From positions 5,719 to 69,718 of the forward strand of contig JBKDKA010000176.1 in assembly GCA_046345315.1 (NCBI GenBank): 64,000 nt of DNA, read 5' to 3'. The position numbers and the translations under genes were made by a program. Each line of letters starts with the position of its first letter. Within the stretch, counting starts at the first letter, position 1. The notes under the pieces were generated by a model. It did no database searches, was not told the DNA's origin, and worked only from the letters and a program-made list of their open reading frames with translations. The stretch is from F1-80-MAGs062 sp046345315. Its GTDB lineage: Bacteria; Planctomycetota; Planctomycetia; Planctomycetales; Planctomycetaceae. Positions 44,245-52,645 of the stretch are shown here, in pieces.

Positions 44245-44475
44245 ATGCAGTTGCCACCGAAGACCAGTCCTGAAACGGATTGCTGCCTTGATCTGATTCA
44301 CCAGCTGGCAGCGGTACAGATTCATGACCTGCATGTTTCCGTCGAAACGGATCGAGTTGTACTCACCGGAAGAACTGCATCGTGGTACGGGAAGCAGGTT
44401 GCCACGACTGCAGCTCGTCGAATGTATCCGGATTGTCGGATTGACAATCGGCTGCTGGTAACAACAGTACGCTGA
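44245..44475 (+). CDS. BON-domain protein
   Basis: From the ATG at 44245, preceded by GGAGGG at six-base spacing, the product has 76 residues. It matches the BON fold: a helix (DCCLDLIHQLAAVQIHD), then VSVETDRVVLTGRTASWYGK with the conserved central Gly, then a second helix and DCRIDNRLLVT. BON domains bind phospholipid or osmotically regulated partners, usually after a signal peptide. Here no signal peptide is visible, so the protein is probably cytosolic. A terminator-like hairpin follows directly. Confidence 0.75.
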   Translation: MQLPPKTSPETDCCLDLIHQLAAVQIHDLHVSVETDRVVLTGRTASWYGKQVATTAARRMYPDCRIDNRLLVTTVR

Positions 44476-44486
44476 CCGCCTCAATT

Positions 44487-44521
44487 GTCCGCACAGTTCT
44501 TTGGGCGAACCTGTGCGGTTT
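44487..44521 (+). terminator. Terminator-like hairpin after the BON gene
   Basis: CCGCACAG pairs with CTGTGCGG, with an inner TTC/GAA stem and one bulged C, followed by TTTT. The T-run is short. It lies 12 bases after the stop codon. Confidence 0.6.
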
Positions 44522-44867
44522 TGGCATCTGCAGTGCGTCGACGCACTTTCGAGAAGCCAGCCTGGGTGGTTGGTGGCGAGTGGTTCGAAAAGAACGTCAC
44601 GAGCCTCCGCACCGGAATTCTCTGATCTCGGACTGGCAATGGATGAACTGCAGCAGGCTTAAGCCCCGCTGCCGAACTTCGCAGGGGCAGTCGGTCCGTT
44701 GTTTGCATCATCTTCGAGACAGAGGGCTGTTGTGGCTGAGAATCATTCTCTTCGGCTGCACAGAGAACATCCAGTCGTCTCAGTTGTGTGATGAGCTCGA
44801 TGAATATTTCAGCTTGTCACCGAGACGATGAATTTCGCTTCAGGTGAGAGTAACTGGGAGAAAGCTG
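44522..44867. other. Spacer between BON and CXXCH genes
   Basis: About 345 bp. Plus- and minus-strand frames here are short and have no family resemblance. The ribosome binding site GGGAG of the CXXCH gene lies at the right edge. Confidence 0.3.
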
Positions 44868-45461
44868 ATGGTGACGTTCAGACGGAGAGTATCTGCGTCA
44901 GTCATTTCCGGATTGATATGTCTGGTGGCAGTTTCGGGACTATGTTTTCCGTTTCTGATCTCTGAAGACAGAAGTGCATTTGGAGCTGCAGGTGCTCCGG
45001 AAGTAATCCGAGACGCAAAAGAATCGGAATCAGCACGTGTTCATCCGTGGCAACACCAAATGGTGTCCTTCATTCCACCGGAATCGGCACAGAAGAACGC
45101 AGACAAAGAGCCGGAACCGCTGCTGAAATCTTTTATGCGGCGGAAACTTGTCGCGTCAAACAGAATTCTGGAAGGTCTTGTAACGGACAACTTTGAGATG
45201 GTGGAGCAGAGCGCTGATGAACTGATGCAGATGAGTGTCGCGGCAACATGGCGAGTTTCGAATGATGCATTGTATCGCAGGTACAGTACAGAATTTCACG
45301 ATGCGGTTGGGGAGATGAAAGAGAAAGCCCGCGCGAAATCGCCGGAAGGAACAGCGCTCGCATGGATGAATGTCACGATGCGATGCCTGAAATGCCACGA
45401 GTGGGTCCGAAACACCGTCATCGCTGATTCGGAGCCCAACCATCGCCGGAAAATCGACTGA
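44868..45461 (+). CDS. Exported single-CXXCH cytochrome-like protein
   Basis: From the ATG at 44868 (GGGAG upstream) the product has 197 residues. A signal peptide or anchor (SVISGLICLVAVSGLCFPFL) is followed by a linker and a helical domain. This contains LLKSFMRRKLVASNRILEGL and near the C-terminus one heme-binding motif, CLKCH. The helical bundle with a C-terminal CXXCH resembles class II cytochromes (cytochrome c'). Planctomycetes often encode such small proteins. No cytochrome maturation genes are in the window. A few residues after CLKCH (EWVRNTVIADSEPNHRRKID) end the protein. Confidence 0.72.
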   Translation: MVTFRRRVSASVISGLICLVAVSGLCFPFLISEDRSAFGAAGAPEVIRDAKESESARVHPWQHQMVSFIPPESAQKNADKEPEPLLKSFMRRKLVASNRILEGLVTDNFEMVEQSADELMQMSVAATWRVSNDALYRRYSTEFHDAVGEMKEKARAKSPEGTALAWMNVTMRCLKCHEWVRNTVIADSEPNHRRKID

Positions 45462-45789
45462 GCACACCTTGATTCGCCGGAAAGACAGAAGTCAGGGAAT
45501 TCAGCAGCACTGGCGATTCGTCGCCAGCGGACAAGCATCCGGATCTCCATAAGATCTCGTCGGAACCGACCAAAGTCGCGTATCCGCACTTGTACTCGCG
45601 CGATCATGGAGGTAATTTCTCACTGCATCCGGAGAGTTCTCCGGATCGCGGTGAGCGAGCTTGCGACGAAAGCTGTGGAATGCGCAGAGTAACTCAGCAG
45701 AAGAGAATCTGAGGGGTATTCGCGAATCGGCTGTCATCCGCAGACAGATATCGCCGGCTCCGCGAGGTTGAACTCTCTGGAGATTCTCC
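45462..45789. other. Spacer upstream of first DUF1559 gene
   Basis: About 330 bp with no supported gene. It probably holds the promoter of the 45790 run. I could not pick a convincing promoter or hairpin. Confidence 0.3.
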
Positions 45790-46779
45790 ATGAAACGGCG
45801 CGGATTCACTGTCATTGAATTGCTGGTTGTGACCGCTCTGATTGGTCTCCTCATCGCAATCCTTCTGCCAGGTATTCATGCGGCCCGAGAATCGGCTCGC
45901 ACTGTCCAGTGCCGGAACAACCTTCGTCAGATCGGGATTGCGCTTCAGAATTACCATTCAGATCACGGGAAGTTTCCGCCGTCACGGCTGAATGTCGGAG
46001 TGATCGCAACCGGTGGGCGGACAACCGGTGGGCCTCCGCTTTACACGAATGCCAGTGGCTGGACCATGTTGTTGCCATACCTGGACAGGAAGGCACTCTA
46101 CGATCGATATCATCATTCTCAGGCTGCTGGCTGGTCGTGGTTCTACGGCGGTTACCTCTCCGCTCACATTCAGGGAAATCCCAGCCTCAATTACGGAGTT
46201 GTTTCTCAGGTTCTGCCCGTGCTTCTCTGTCCGTCCGATTCAGCCAACCCGCTGAATTTTGCCGTCGCGAACCAGCTTTACGGAGTGAGCAGCACGCTTC
46301 CGGGTGGTGCTCGCACAAATTACGACTTCAACATCTGGTCCGGGGAGGCACAGCGACAGGGGTATGCCTTTCGGGTACTGCCCATCGAACAGCGAGCGAT
46401 GTTTGCATCCAGCTGGTCGACTGGTCTTCAGTTACTCACCGATGGTGCCAGTAACACAGCGATGGTAACGGAAACGATTCGCAACGTCTGGAACGGACAG
46501 CCGCCTGCATGGGGACATGCTCATCATCTGGGAGTCGGAATCGATCTGTCTCGATATCCGATTAACACATGGGTATTCGGACCAAACAACCCGGTGTTTC
46601 TGAGCATGCGCAGGCCCGGACGTCTGGCTGACTGGGGAACAGCGGGAAGTCTGCACGCCGGGGGATGCTTCGCAGTCTTTGCCGATGGGGCCGTTCATTT
46701 TCTGTCGGAAGGAGTTGACGCCGGGATTCGCAGAAACCTTCATACCATCAGTGACGGGAATCCGATTTCAAGTTTCTGA
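45790..46779 (+). CDS. DUF1559 protein with prepilin-type N-terminus
   Basis: This is one of the DUF1559 (SBP_bac_10-like) proteins expanded in Planctomycetes. Its 329 residues begin with a class III prepilin leader and hydrophobic helix (KRRGFTVIELLVVTALIGLL, cleaved after G by a prepilin peptidase). The conserved ARESARTVQCRNNLRQIGIAL and NYHSDHGKFPP follow, and the protein closes with the H-X9-DG motif (LHAGGCFAVFADGAVHF). These proteins are thought to be pseudopilin-like envelope proteins of unknown function. A transthyretin-like lipoprotein gene follows after 26 bases, a pairing frequent in this phylum. A second DUF1559 protein is at 54042. Confidence 0.92.
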   Translation: MKRRGFTVIELLVVTALIGLLIAILLPGIHAARESARTVQCRNNLRQIGIALQNYHSDHGKFPPSRLNVGVIATGGRTTGGPPLYTNASGWTMLLPYLDRKALYDRYHHSQAAGWSWFYGGYLSAHIQGNPSLNYGVVSQVLPVLLCPSDSANPLNFAVANQLYGVSSTLPGGARTNYDFNIWSGEAQRQGYAFRVLPIEQRAMFASSWSTGLQLLTDGASNTAMVTETIRNVWNGQPPAWGHAHHLGVGIDLSRYPINTWVFGPNNPVFLSMRRPGRLADWGTAGSLHAGGCFAVFADGAVHFLSEGVDAGIRRNLHTISDGNPISSF

Positions 46780-46805
46780 TTCCCAGTCCTGATGCACTCG
46801 CAGCG

Positions 46806-47342
46806 ATGAGCAAACAAACAGCACCAGTTGGTTCTAAGCGGATCTTGAGATTTCTGAATTGGTCAGCGGGTGTCGGTCTGTTTTTGTGTTTGCTGTCGCC
46901 CAGCGGATGCCAGCAGAAGATATCAGATCCTGAATCACTCCTGCCTGTTCATGGTACGGTCTTTCTGAACGGTAAGCCTCTCTCCGGTGCGACGGTTACG
47001 TTTCAGGCCATTGGTGGTGAGAAACTGTCGCAGGAAGCAGCCACCGGAACAACAGACGAAAATGGTGTTTACCACCTTCAGACACTCTTTGGCAAAGAGA
47101 CTCGCAACGGCGCCGGACGCGGGCGTTATCGTGTTGTGATCAGTCGACTGGTGAGTTCGGATGGTGCCGTGTATCTCCCGAATCCGGATGAACCTCCAGT
47201 GCTGAGTGGTTTCAGTGAGTCATTGCCTTCGAGGTACAGTGATTCGATGACTACGGAACTGATTGCGGTTCTCAGTGAAGCGAACATCGACCTGAATTTC
47301 TCCCTGAGTGATTCTTCGAGTCTGGATGATAACAGCAGGTGA
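46806..47342 (+). CDS. Transthyretin-like/carboxypeptidase-regulatory lipoprotein
   Basis: This 178-residue lipoprotein has a signal peptide ending in LLSPSGC near residue 34. The mature chain has a beta-sandwich of the transthyretin-like or CarboxypepD_reg type: LLPVHGTVFLNGKPLSGATV, TFQAIGG, TTDENGVYHLQT and GRYRVVISRLVSS, then a YSDSMTTELIAVLSEANIDL ending. It follows the DUF1559 gene by 26 bases and is probably co-transcribed. The same fold appears at the C-terminus of the protein at 55413. Its ligand or partner is unknown. Confidence 0.85.
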   Translation: MSKQTAPVGSKRILRFLNWSAGVGLFLCLLSPSGCQQKISDPESLLPVHGTVFLNGKPLSGATVTFQAIGGEKLSQEAATGTTDENGVYHLQTLFGKETRNGAGRGRYRVVISRLVSSDGAVYLPNPDEPPVLSGFSESLPSRYSDSMTTELIAVLSEANIDLNFSLSDSSSLDDNSR

Positions 47343-47500
47343 CTCCCACGGGATGCGGCAAGGATGCTGCCGATCAGGTCAGTGATCGTGACGGGGGCAA
47401 TTTTAAGACTGGGAGTTCTGCGCAGAATCTGCGGCTCTTTCGGAAAGAATGATGTCGGCAGGAGAGAATGCCGATCCTCACAGAGAGACACTGTCTTCCC

Positions 47501-47545
47501 GATGGTGCCTGATGCGCAGACGGTGCCTGATGCGCAGATAGTGCC
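47501..47545 (+). repeat. 18-bp tandem repeat (2.5 copies)
   Basis: gatggtgcctgatgcgca at 47501 is followed by gacggtgcctgatgcgca at 47519 and a partial gatagtgccg copy. It lies in the short gap before the SLBB gene. It is too small to assign a function. Confidence 0.7.
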
Positions 47546-47574
47546 GGAAGGTCTCTGATCTCCGGTCTCACAGG

Positions 47575-49572
47575 ATGTCTATGAGGAATGTTGCCATGGA
47601 ATGGCGAAGATTATTGCTCTGCGCGGCTGGGTGTTTACTGTGGCCTGCTTCAGCAATGGTCGTGATGGCGGAATCAAAGACTCCGTCAGGCATGGTGGTG
47701 GCGGTCGCTGGTGACGTCGTGCGCCCGGACTGCTATGAGTGTTCTGATTCACAGAATCTGGTACTTCGTGATGCGCTGCTGGCCGCAGGGCTTGCCGGAG
47801 AGTCATCGCAGGTCACTGTATACCGAGCTCAGAACAACGCCGGCAGCACTACAGAGCTGGTGACCCGGTCGGCGATGGAACCCGGCGTGCTTCTTCGCCC
47901 GGGCGATGTCATTATTGTGCGACTGATTTCAGCACCAGACCAGATGGTGCGTCCCAATGCGGTGATCCAGTCCGGTCACCGTCCGGTAATTCTTGCGCTT
48001 CAGGGAGACCGCATCGCTTTCGGCGATGTCGTCAGTCAGCTTCAGCTTCCGCCGGAACTCGCTGGAAAGGCTCTTCGGATTTCCTCCGGAACCCCGATGA
48101 ATCGAAGCAGCCTGAGCTTCACTGATCTCGTTGCTCATGGTGATGTTGTTCAATGTCTGCCAAGTGCGGGGAGACCACCTTCGAACGCTCGGGGATTTGC
48201 TCCAGCCGTTTCGGAATGGAAATCGGACACTCGGTCAGCGTCGGAGAGACCAGTTCAGACCCACGTGGCGAACTCAATCCTGCAGCAGCATCTGGCAACG
48301 GATTCTGATGGTCAGCGCGAGGCTCTTTACGTTCCTTCGGGAGATCAGGGAGAGAAAATTCAGGCAGCGCAGGTTATGAATTCCGACCAGACTGCTGGTT
48401 CCTCCGAACTGGTGTCGCATCCGGAATCGTCGCAGCGAGCCGCAGAATACACGCAGGGCGATGCGATGCCCCGGGAGCAGTCGCTATCAGGACGTCCTGA
48501 TTCGCCATTTCAACTGCTGGGGACAGGTGATACTGATGCCGAGATGACACCTGCTGTCACGGTGGCCGATTCATCGGTACTGACAGAGACGATGGTCGAG
48601 TCGTCCGGAGAAGTAGCACCGATACCTCCCGAGGAACCTCTGATCCGCGGAGAGCCGTCAAGTTGGGAAGGGCGATTCTGGCAGCTGACTTTTGGTTTGA
48701 TACTGTTTATTGCGGGTGGGCTCGTGGCGTCTCAGAAGAAAAATGAGGCACCTGGCACTGCTCAGATAACGGAGTTCACCCGCTCATCGGCGGTAGCGGA
48801 ACCTCCTGCGGAAATCGTGTCAGCGGCAGTTGGTAAGCTACCCTTGAACGACCTGGAACCTCGTTCCGCCTCTGCAGTGCAGGGCGAGTCGGCCTCACGG
48901 GGAAATGAGGGCCGATCTTCATCTGCTGCTGTGGCATCGATTGCCGATGAAGTCGAGCGACAGAAGCCACTGCGAGCTCCGCAGTCAGAAACAGGGAATC
49001 CACCTCCGTCGGCGATTCCTCTGGTGACCGAGCAGGAGTGGTACAGTGGTGAGTGGATCCAAAAATCCAGAGCGACAGCATCAGCGGCCGTCAGAACGGA
49101 ATCGGTAGTGAAGTCGGAAGATCAGGCCGTCAGCTCTCAGGCCCATATTCAGCTCGATGAATGGAGCCTGAAAGCGACCGGTACGAAGCCGAATGCCGGA
49201 AGTGATGAGAAAGCGTTCGCGGATGAGCTGCAGGATCTCAACGATCTGATCGAAAATCGGCTTCCGGTGGATCTGACAACGGCAGAACTTCCGCTCAGAG
49301 TGACTCTTTTCGGACGCCCTGCAGGACCAAGACGGCTTCGTGTTGATGCTGCTCATCCAGCACTGTCCGGGCCACATGTTTCGATGGGACAGGAGCGCAG
49401 ACGCGGAGTGTTCTCAAAGCCTGCGGTATCCGAGATCTCATCGGTAAGGAATTCAGGATCGGGAGCTGATGTTTCAGGAGCCGAAGCAGTCGCCGGATCC
49501 ACAGCGAGTGTGTCTGCGGATGACAGCTTTGATCGAGCGCTGACGTTTCTTCAGCGACAGGAAGAGCGATGA
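47575..49572 (+). CDS. SLBB-domain membrane protein with long cytosolic tail
   Basis: This 665-residue protein has a signal peptide (LLLCAAGCLLWPASAMVVMA), an SLBB-like module (about 38-125: VVAVAGDVVRPDCYECSDSQ, then LRPGDVIIVRLI), a low-complexity Ser/Glu/Pro region, and one membrane helix near 367-386 (FWQLTFGLILFIAGGLVASQ). A cytosolic region of about 280 residues follows, with a more ordered end (DLNDLIENRLPVDLTTAELP). SLBB domains bind ligands or pack in polysaccharide-export complexes. The last four bases overlap the ATG of the actin-fold gene (ATGA), implying stoichiometric translation. No export kinase or Wza-type pore is adjacent. It is not a named family to me. Confidence 0.75.
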   Translation: MSMRNVAMEWRRLLLCAAGCLLWPASAMVVMAESKTPSGMVVAVAGDVVRPDCYECSDSQNLVLRDALLAAGLAGESSQVTVYRAQNNAGSTTELVTRSAMEPGVLLRPGDVIIVRLISAPDQMVRPNAVIQSGHRPVILALQGDRIAFGDVVSQLQLPPELAGKALRISSGTPMNRSSLSFTDLVAHGDVVQCLPSAGRPPSNARGFAPAVSEWKSDTRSASERPVQTHVANSILQQHLATDSDGQREALYVPSGDQGEKIQAAQVMNSDQTAGSSELVSHPESSQRAAEYTQGDAMPREQSLSGRPDSPFQLLGTGDTDAEMTPAVTVADSSVLTETMVESSGEVAPIPPEEPLIRGEPSSWEGRFWQLTFGLILFIAGGLVASQKKNEAPGTAQITEFTRSSAVAEPPAEIVSAAVGKLPLNDLEPRSASAVQGESASRGNEGRSSSAAVASIADEVERQKPLRAPQSETGNPPPSAIPLVTEQEWYSGEWIQKSRATASAAVRTESVVKSEDQAVSSQAHIQLDEWSLKATGTKPNAGSDEKAFADELQDLNDLIENRLPVDLTTAELPLRVTLFGRPAGPRRLRVDAAHPALSGPHVSMGQERRRGVFSKPAVSEISSVRNSGSGADVSGAEAVAGSTASVSADDSFDRALTFLQRQEER

Positions 49573-50615
49573 TTACTGCGATTGACTTCGGCAATACTGA
49601 GATTCGCGTGGCGATGCGCAGCGAAGAACGCCCATATCGACTTCGATTCTCGGCGGAACGAGCGGCGTATCGACTGATTCCGGATCAGTATGCGATTCGG
49701 TCTGTTCTTGACCGACTCGGGATTCCCTGTGTCACATGCGAGAACTCAATTGCTGTCATCGGAAATCAGGTCACGGAATGTCGATGGCTGAATCAGCTTC
49801 CTCTGGCTCCGCTTCTGGATCGCACGTCCGACGAAACTTCAGATCTGCCGGCGCGACAGATGATCAATCTGCTGGTGGAGTCATTGCTTCCGAAAAGTCT
49901 GGATTCATCCTCGATATGTGCGATGGTTCTGCCGGAGTCATCGGGTGCTGCTGATTCATCGCAGAATGAATTTCTTCGACGTCTTGTCCGTATGAGAGGC
50001 TATGAAGTTCTGGAGATACCTGCGGCGGAAGCGGCGATTCTTTCGACCGGGAGTGACTTCTCGTTTACAGGCTGCTGTGTGGTGATGGGCGCTGAAGAAA
50101 CACAGGTCTGCATTGCCAGGAATGGGGTCTCGCTGGTGACACGTTCACTTCCGCAGGGCGGGAGTGTCATGGACCGAGAACTCTGCAGTCGGATGAAGAT
50201 CCATGTCTGGGATCGTGAAGGAAACTGTTATCTGGATGTCGAGCGTGCAGAGGAAAAGAAAACCGACAGCGGTATCAGTCTGATGCATCCTGCTGGTGAT
50301 TTTCAGAATATGCTGTCTGAGTTGTATGCTGATTTCGTTGAGCAGATCCTTGGCACTGTTGGAAGTCTTCTGGAGGACACGGCCGTTGCTCGTTGTCTGC
50401 CGCCTTCCGGAATTCCACTGATCCTGACAGGGGGAGCATCCGCTGTCGGTCAGCTGAAGGAGTTTGTTGCAGAGCGGCTGATCAGACGTCGGCTCGCCGA
50501 TCGGATTGACCGTCTTTTCGTATCGCCGGAAAACCGCACAGCGGTCCTTCGAGGTGCTTTGATTGCCGCAGAGCTGGCGTCGAAAGATTCGATGACGCGG
50601 AAATCCGCAGCTTAG
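49569..50615 (+). CDS. Actin/Hsp70-fold ATPase-like protein
   Basis: The 348-residue protein has the actin/Hsp70/MreB superfamily layout. Phosphate 1 is ITAIDFGNTEIRVA (2-15), a middle region is MRGYEVLEIPAAEAAILST, phosphate 2-like CCVVMGAEETQVCIARNG is at 169-186, SLPQGGSVMDREL follows, and the adenosine motif is IPLILTGGASAVG (282-294). Phosphate 2 lacks the usual Asp (MGAEET instead of DIGGGTT), so ATP hydrolysis may be weakened. It is not a clear MreB, FtsA, ParM, DnaK or PilM. It overlaps the SLBB membrane protein by four bases, so the two probably act together at the membrane. The role is unknown. Confidence 0.75.
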   Translation: MITAIDFGNTEIRVAMRSEERPYRLRFSAERAAYRLIPDQYAIRSVLDRLGIPCVTCENSIAVIGNQVTECRWLNQLPLAPLLDRTSDETSDLPARQMINLLVESLLPKSLDSSSICAMVLPESSGAADSSQNEFLRRLVRMRGYEVLEIPAAEAAILSTGSDFSFTGCCVVMGAEETQVCIARNGVSLVTRSLPQGGSVMDRELCSRMKIHVWDREGNCYLDVERAEEKKTDSGISLMHPAGDFQNMLSELYADFVEQILGTVGSLLEDTAVARCLPPSGIPLILTGGASAVGQLKEFVAERLIRRRLADRIDRLFVSPENRTAVLRGALIAAELASKDSMTRKSAA

Positions 50616-50642
50616 CACGAAGAAGAGATTTTATCGCTGGCC

Positions 50643-51992
50643 TCAGCGGTTCGCTGCCACGGCGCCTGCAGATGACGTCGGAATTCGATCCATGAATCGG
50701 ACGAAATCAACGTCCAGTCTTGCGATGTCTCCGAAGACCGACTTGAAGTCGCGGAGCCGGTCTTCTGCAGATCCGGGTTGATGAGACTTTCTGGATTCAA
50801 TCAACTGGAGATAGGTGACGAATTGTCTCGCTCTTGATGGTGTCTCTGTCAGAAAGTATGTGACCGCCCAGGCCTGACTGTACGCATCCAGAGTACGAGT
50901 TGTGAAGAGTTCGTCGGAAGCGATCATTCCCGCCAGGTCCCCAAGCTGTCTGCGAGGAGCAAGCTTTTCCTGATACCAGGTGAAGCGTTCGGGATTCAAT
51001 CGAGATCTGAGTGTGTTGTGTGGTGACGATTTCCTCATCCCGGGTGCTTCGAGCACAGTAGCAAGGCCTTCGATGACCCACGTGGGTGTGCAGGAGATCC
51101 GGGAATGGATTCCGATGTTGTATCCGATCTGATGAGTTGCCTCGTGGATCAGAGTGGCTGCCGTGGTGTCTGTCATTGAATCGACACTTGCCATGATTTC
51201 CTGAGAATGACCATTCGGTTGATGCGATGAATCAGCTGAGCCGGGGGCTGATTCTGTTCTGGAGAATCCGTCGCCTGATTCGGCATGGTGATGCATTGAC
51301 GTTCGAACGTCAGGACCAAGGCTTTCATAGAGAGCAATGCGATTGGTTCGCAACGAGTAATAACCCTTCAGCCCGGGGGACCAGACAACTCCGTCACGCC
51401 GACAGTATTCAGCGAAGTCCTTCGAAGAAGCAAATACAACTGCGACGAGCGAAGTTTCCGGATGTGCCGTGCGGAAACCATGAACCCGAAAACGCCTTTC
51501 AACGTTTCGGTAAGTCTCCTGAAGCAGGGAATGGTAGGTCTCTGTCCGTCCTCGTGGTCCGCAGACGATGTACCTGCTGCCGACGGTCATTTCGAGGGAC
51601 TTTGGCAACTCGGCTTTGAGTTGATCCCGAAAATCAGCCGCTCCTGCGGTGCGATAATGTTCGCTGACGACACGATGTGACAGGACTTCCGCGGCGGGCA
51701 GTCGTTCGAGGCGACCGAAACGGTCAACAAGGCAGACTTCGTGCTGATCGATCGAAACGATTTTTCCGTTCAGGACCTTTGTACTGGTTCTGACTTCCAT
51801 GACGGGCTGCGCCGACTGTCCGGCGGATGCGGACTGAATCATGACCGCCGCCAGAAAGACGCTGAGCAGAGGAAAGCATGCTGGCTCCTGAATTCGGAGA
51901 CGATGAATCCTGCCGCCCGGATGAGCCGGGCTGTCGAATAAATTTGTCTGAGTTCGATGAAACATAAGGCTTGTGTGTGCTTCTCGCTGCAT
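50643..51992 (-). CDS. DUF1570 protein with zincin HEATH motif
   Basis: DUF1570 proteins are predicted secreted metallopeptidases typical of Planctomycetes. The 449-residue product carries a delayed hydrophobic segment (FPLLSVFLAAVMIQSASA, residues about 41-58), suggesting a signal peptide from an internal start such as the ATG at 51965. The catalytic-type motif ATLIHEATHQIGYNIGIH is near residue 280, and a following Glu-containing TWVIEGLATVLEAPG may give the third zinc ligand. The rest is helical (FTWYQEKLAPRRQLGDLAGM). It ends MDRIPTSSAGAVAANR. It converges on the actin-fold gene. Substrates are unknown. Confidence 0.85.
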   Translation of the reverse strand: MQREAHTSLMFHRTQTNLFDSPAHPGGRIHRLRIQEPACFPLLSVFLAAVMIQSASAGQSAQPVMEVRTSTKVLNGKIVSIDQHEVCLVDRFGRLERLPAAEVLSHRVVSEHYRTAGAADFRDQLKAELPKSLEMTVGSRYIVCGPRGRTETYHSLLQETYRNVERRFRVHGFRTAHPETSLVAVVFASSKDFAEYCRRDGVVWSPGLKGYYSLRTNRIALYESLGPDVRTSMHHHAESGDGFSRTESAPGSADSSHQPNGHSQEIMASVDSMTDTTAATLIHEATHQIGYNIGIHSRISCTPTWVIEGLATVLEAPGMRKSSPHNTLRSRLNPERFTWYQEKLAPRRQLGDLAGMIASDELFTTRTLDAYSQAWAVTYFLTETPSRARQFVTYLQLIESRKSHQPGSAEDRLRDFKSVFGDIARLDVDFVRFMDRIPTSSAGAVAANR

Positions 51993-52645
51993 TGGCGCCG
52001 AATACTCTCAGAACGGGAGTTCCGGCCGGAAGTATCTTGTGCGCGGGCTGAAGTGTTCGGCGTCTGAGACGTCCGGGAGTGCCGTTTTTCAGACCCTGCG
52101 AAGATAGGTTGTGTCAGAACTGCGACTGAGTTGCCTGAAAACGGGATGGAAAAGCTCAGCTCGGATGTTGTTCCGCCACCTGAAACGGTCTGTGAACTCC
52201 CGGCAACACCGTGTTGCGATTCTGCAGCACGGGAACTTCGAGTTTGATGCCATTCTGCATCGTCCGGATTCACAATCAGCAACAGCAGGGCGTTCCGCAG
52301 CACGGCGGCATCAGTTGTTGAGGAAAGTCATCACCTGCCACGAGAACGACCCGTCGGAGCGGTTTTTCACATGAATGCCGTTTCTGACTGTCCTTACGAA
52401 TAACGACATCGTCGGGCCGGCAGGTGCATTCTGGCAGGAAACAGCGTGAAATCTGAGACAGCCTTCTGCGGTGTCTGACCGGCAATTCCGAGAGAGGGAT
52501 TGAAACACGAGTGAAGGGATGGCTATGTTCTTCCGCTGAGAACGTTTTGATTCGGGGAGCAGGGGGAAGTCGGGAACTCTGCGTCGGAAACAAATTGCTT
52601 TCCGGCATGATCTCAGCGTGATCGGGTTTAACGCAGGAGATATCA
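51993..52645. other. Large spacer between DUF1570 and aminotransferase genes
   Basis: About 650 bp between divergent genes with no convincing protein-coding frame. Overlapping short frames on both strands lack family features and have poor codon composition. Promoters of both genes should be here. Only the aminotransferase Shine-Dalgarno sequence (AGGAG at 52635) is clear. Confidence 0.35.

Noticed and set aside
47364..47558. 64-residue plus-strand frame containing the 18-bp repeats
   Set aside because: It lies in the leader of the SLBB gene, has no signal or domain, and the repeat-coded VPDAQ units look accidental.
45790..50615. Type IV pilus or type II secretion operon
   Set aside because: DUF1559 has a pilin-like leader, but no pilB/gspE, pilC/gspF or prepilin peptidase genes are present, and the actin-fold protein does not show a clear PilM pattern.
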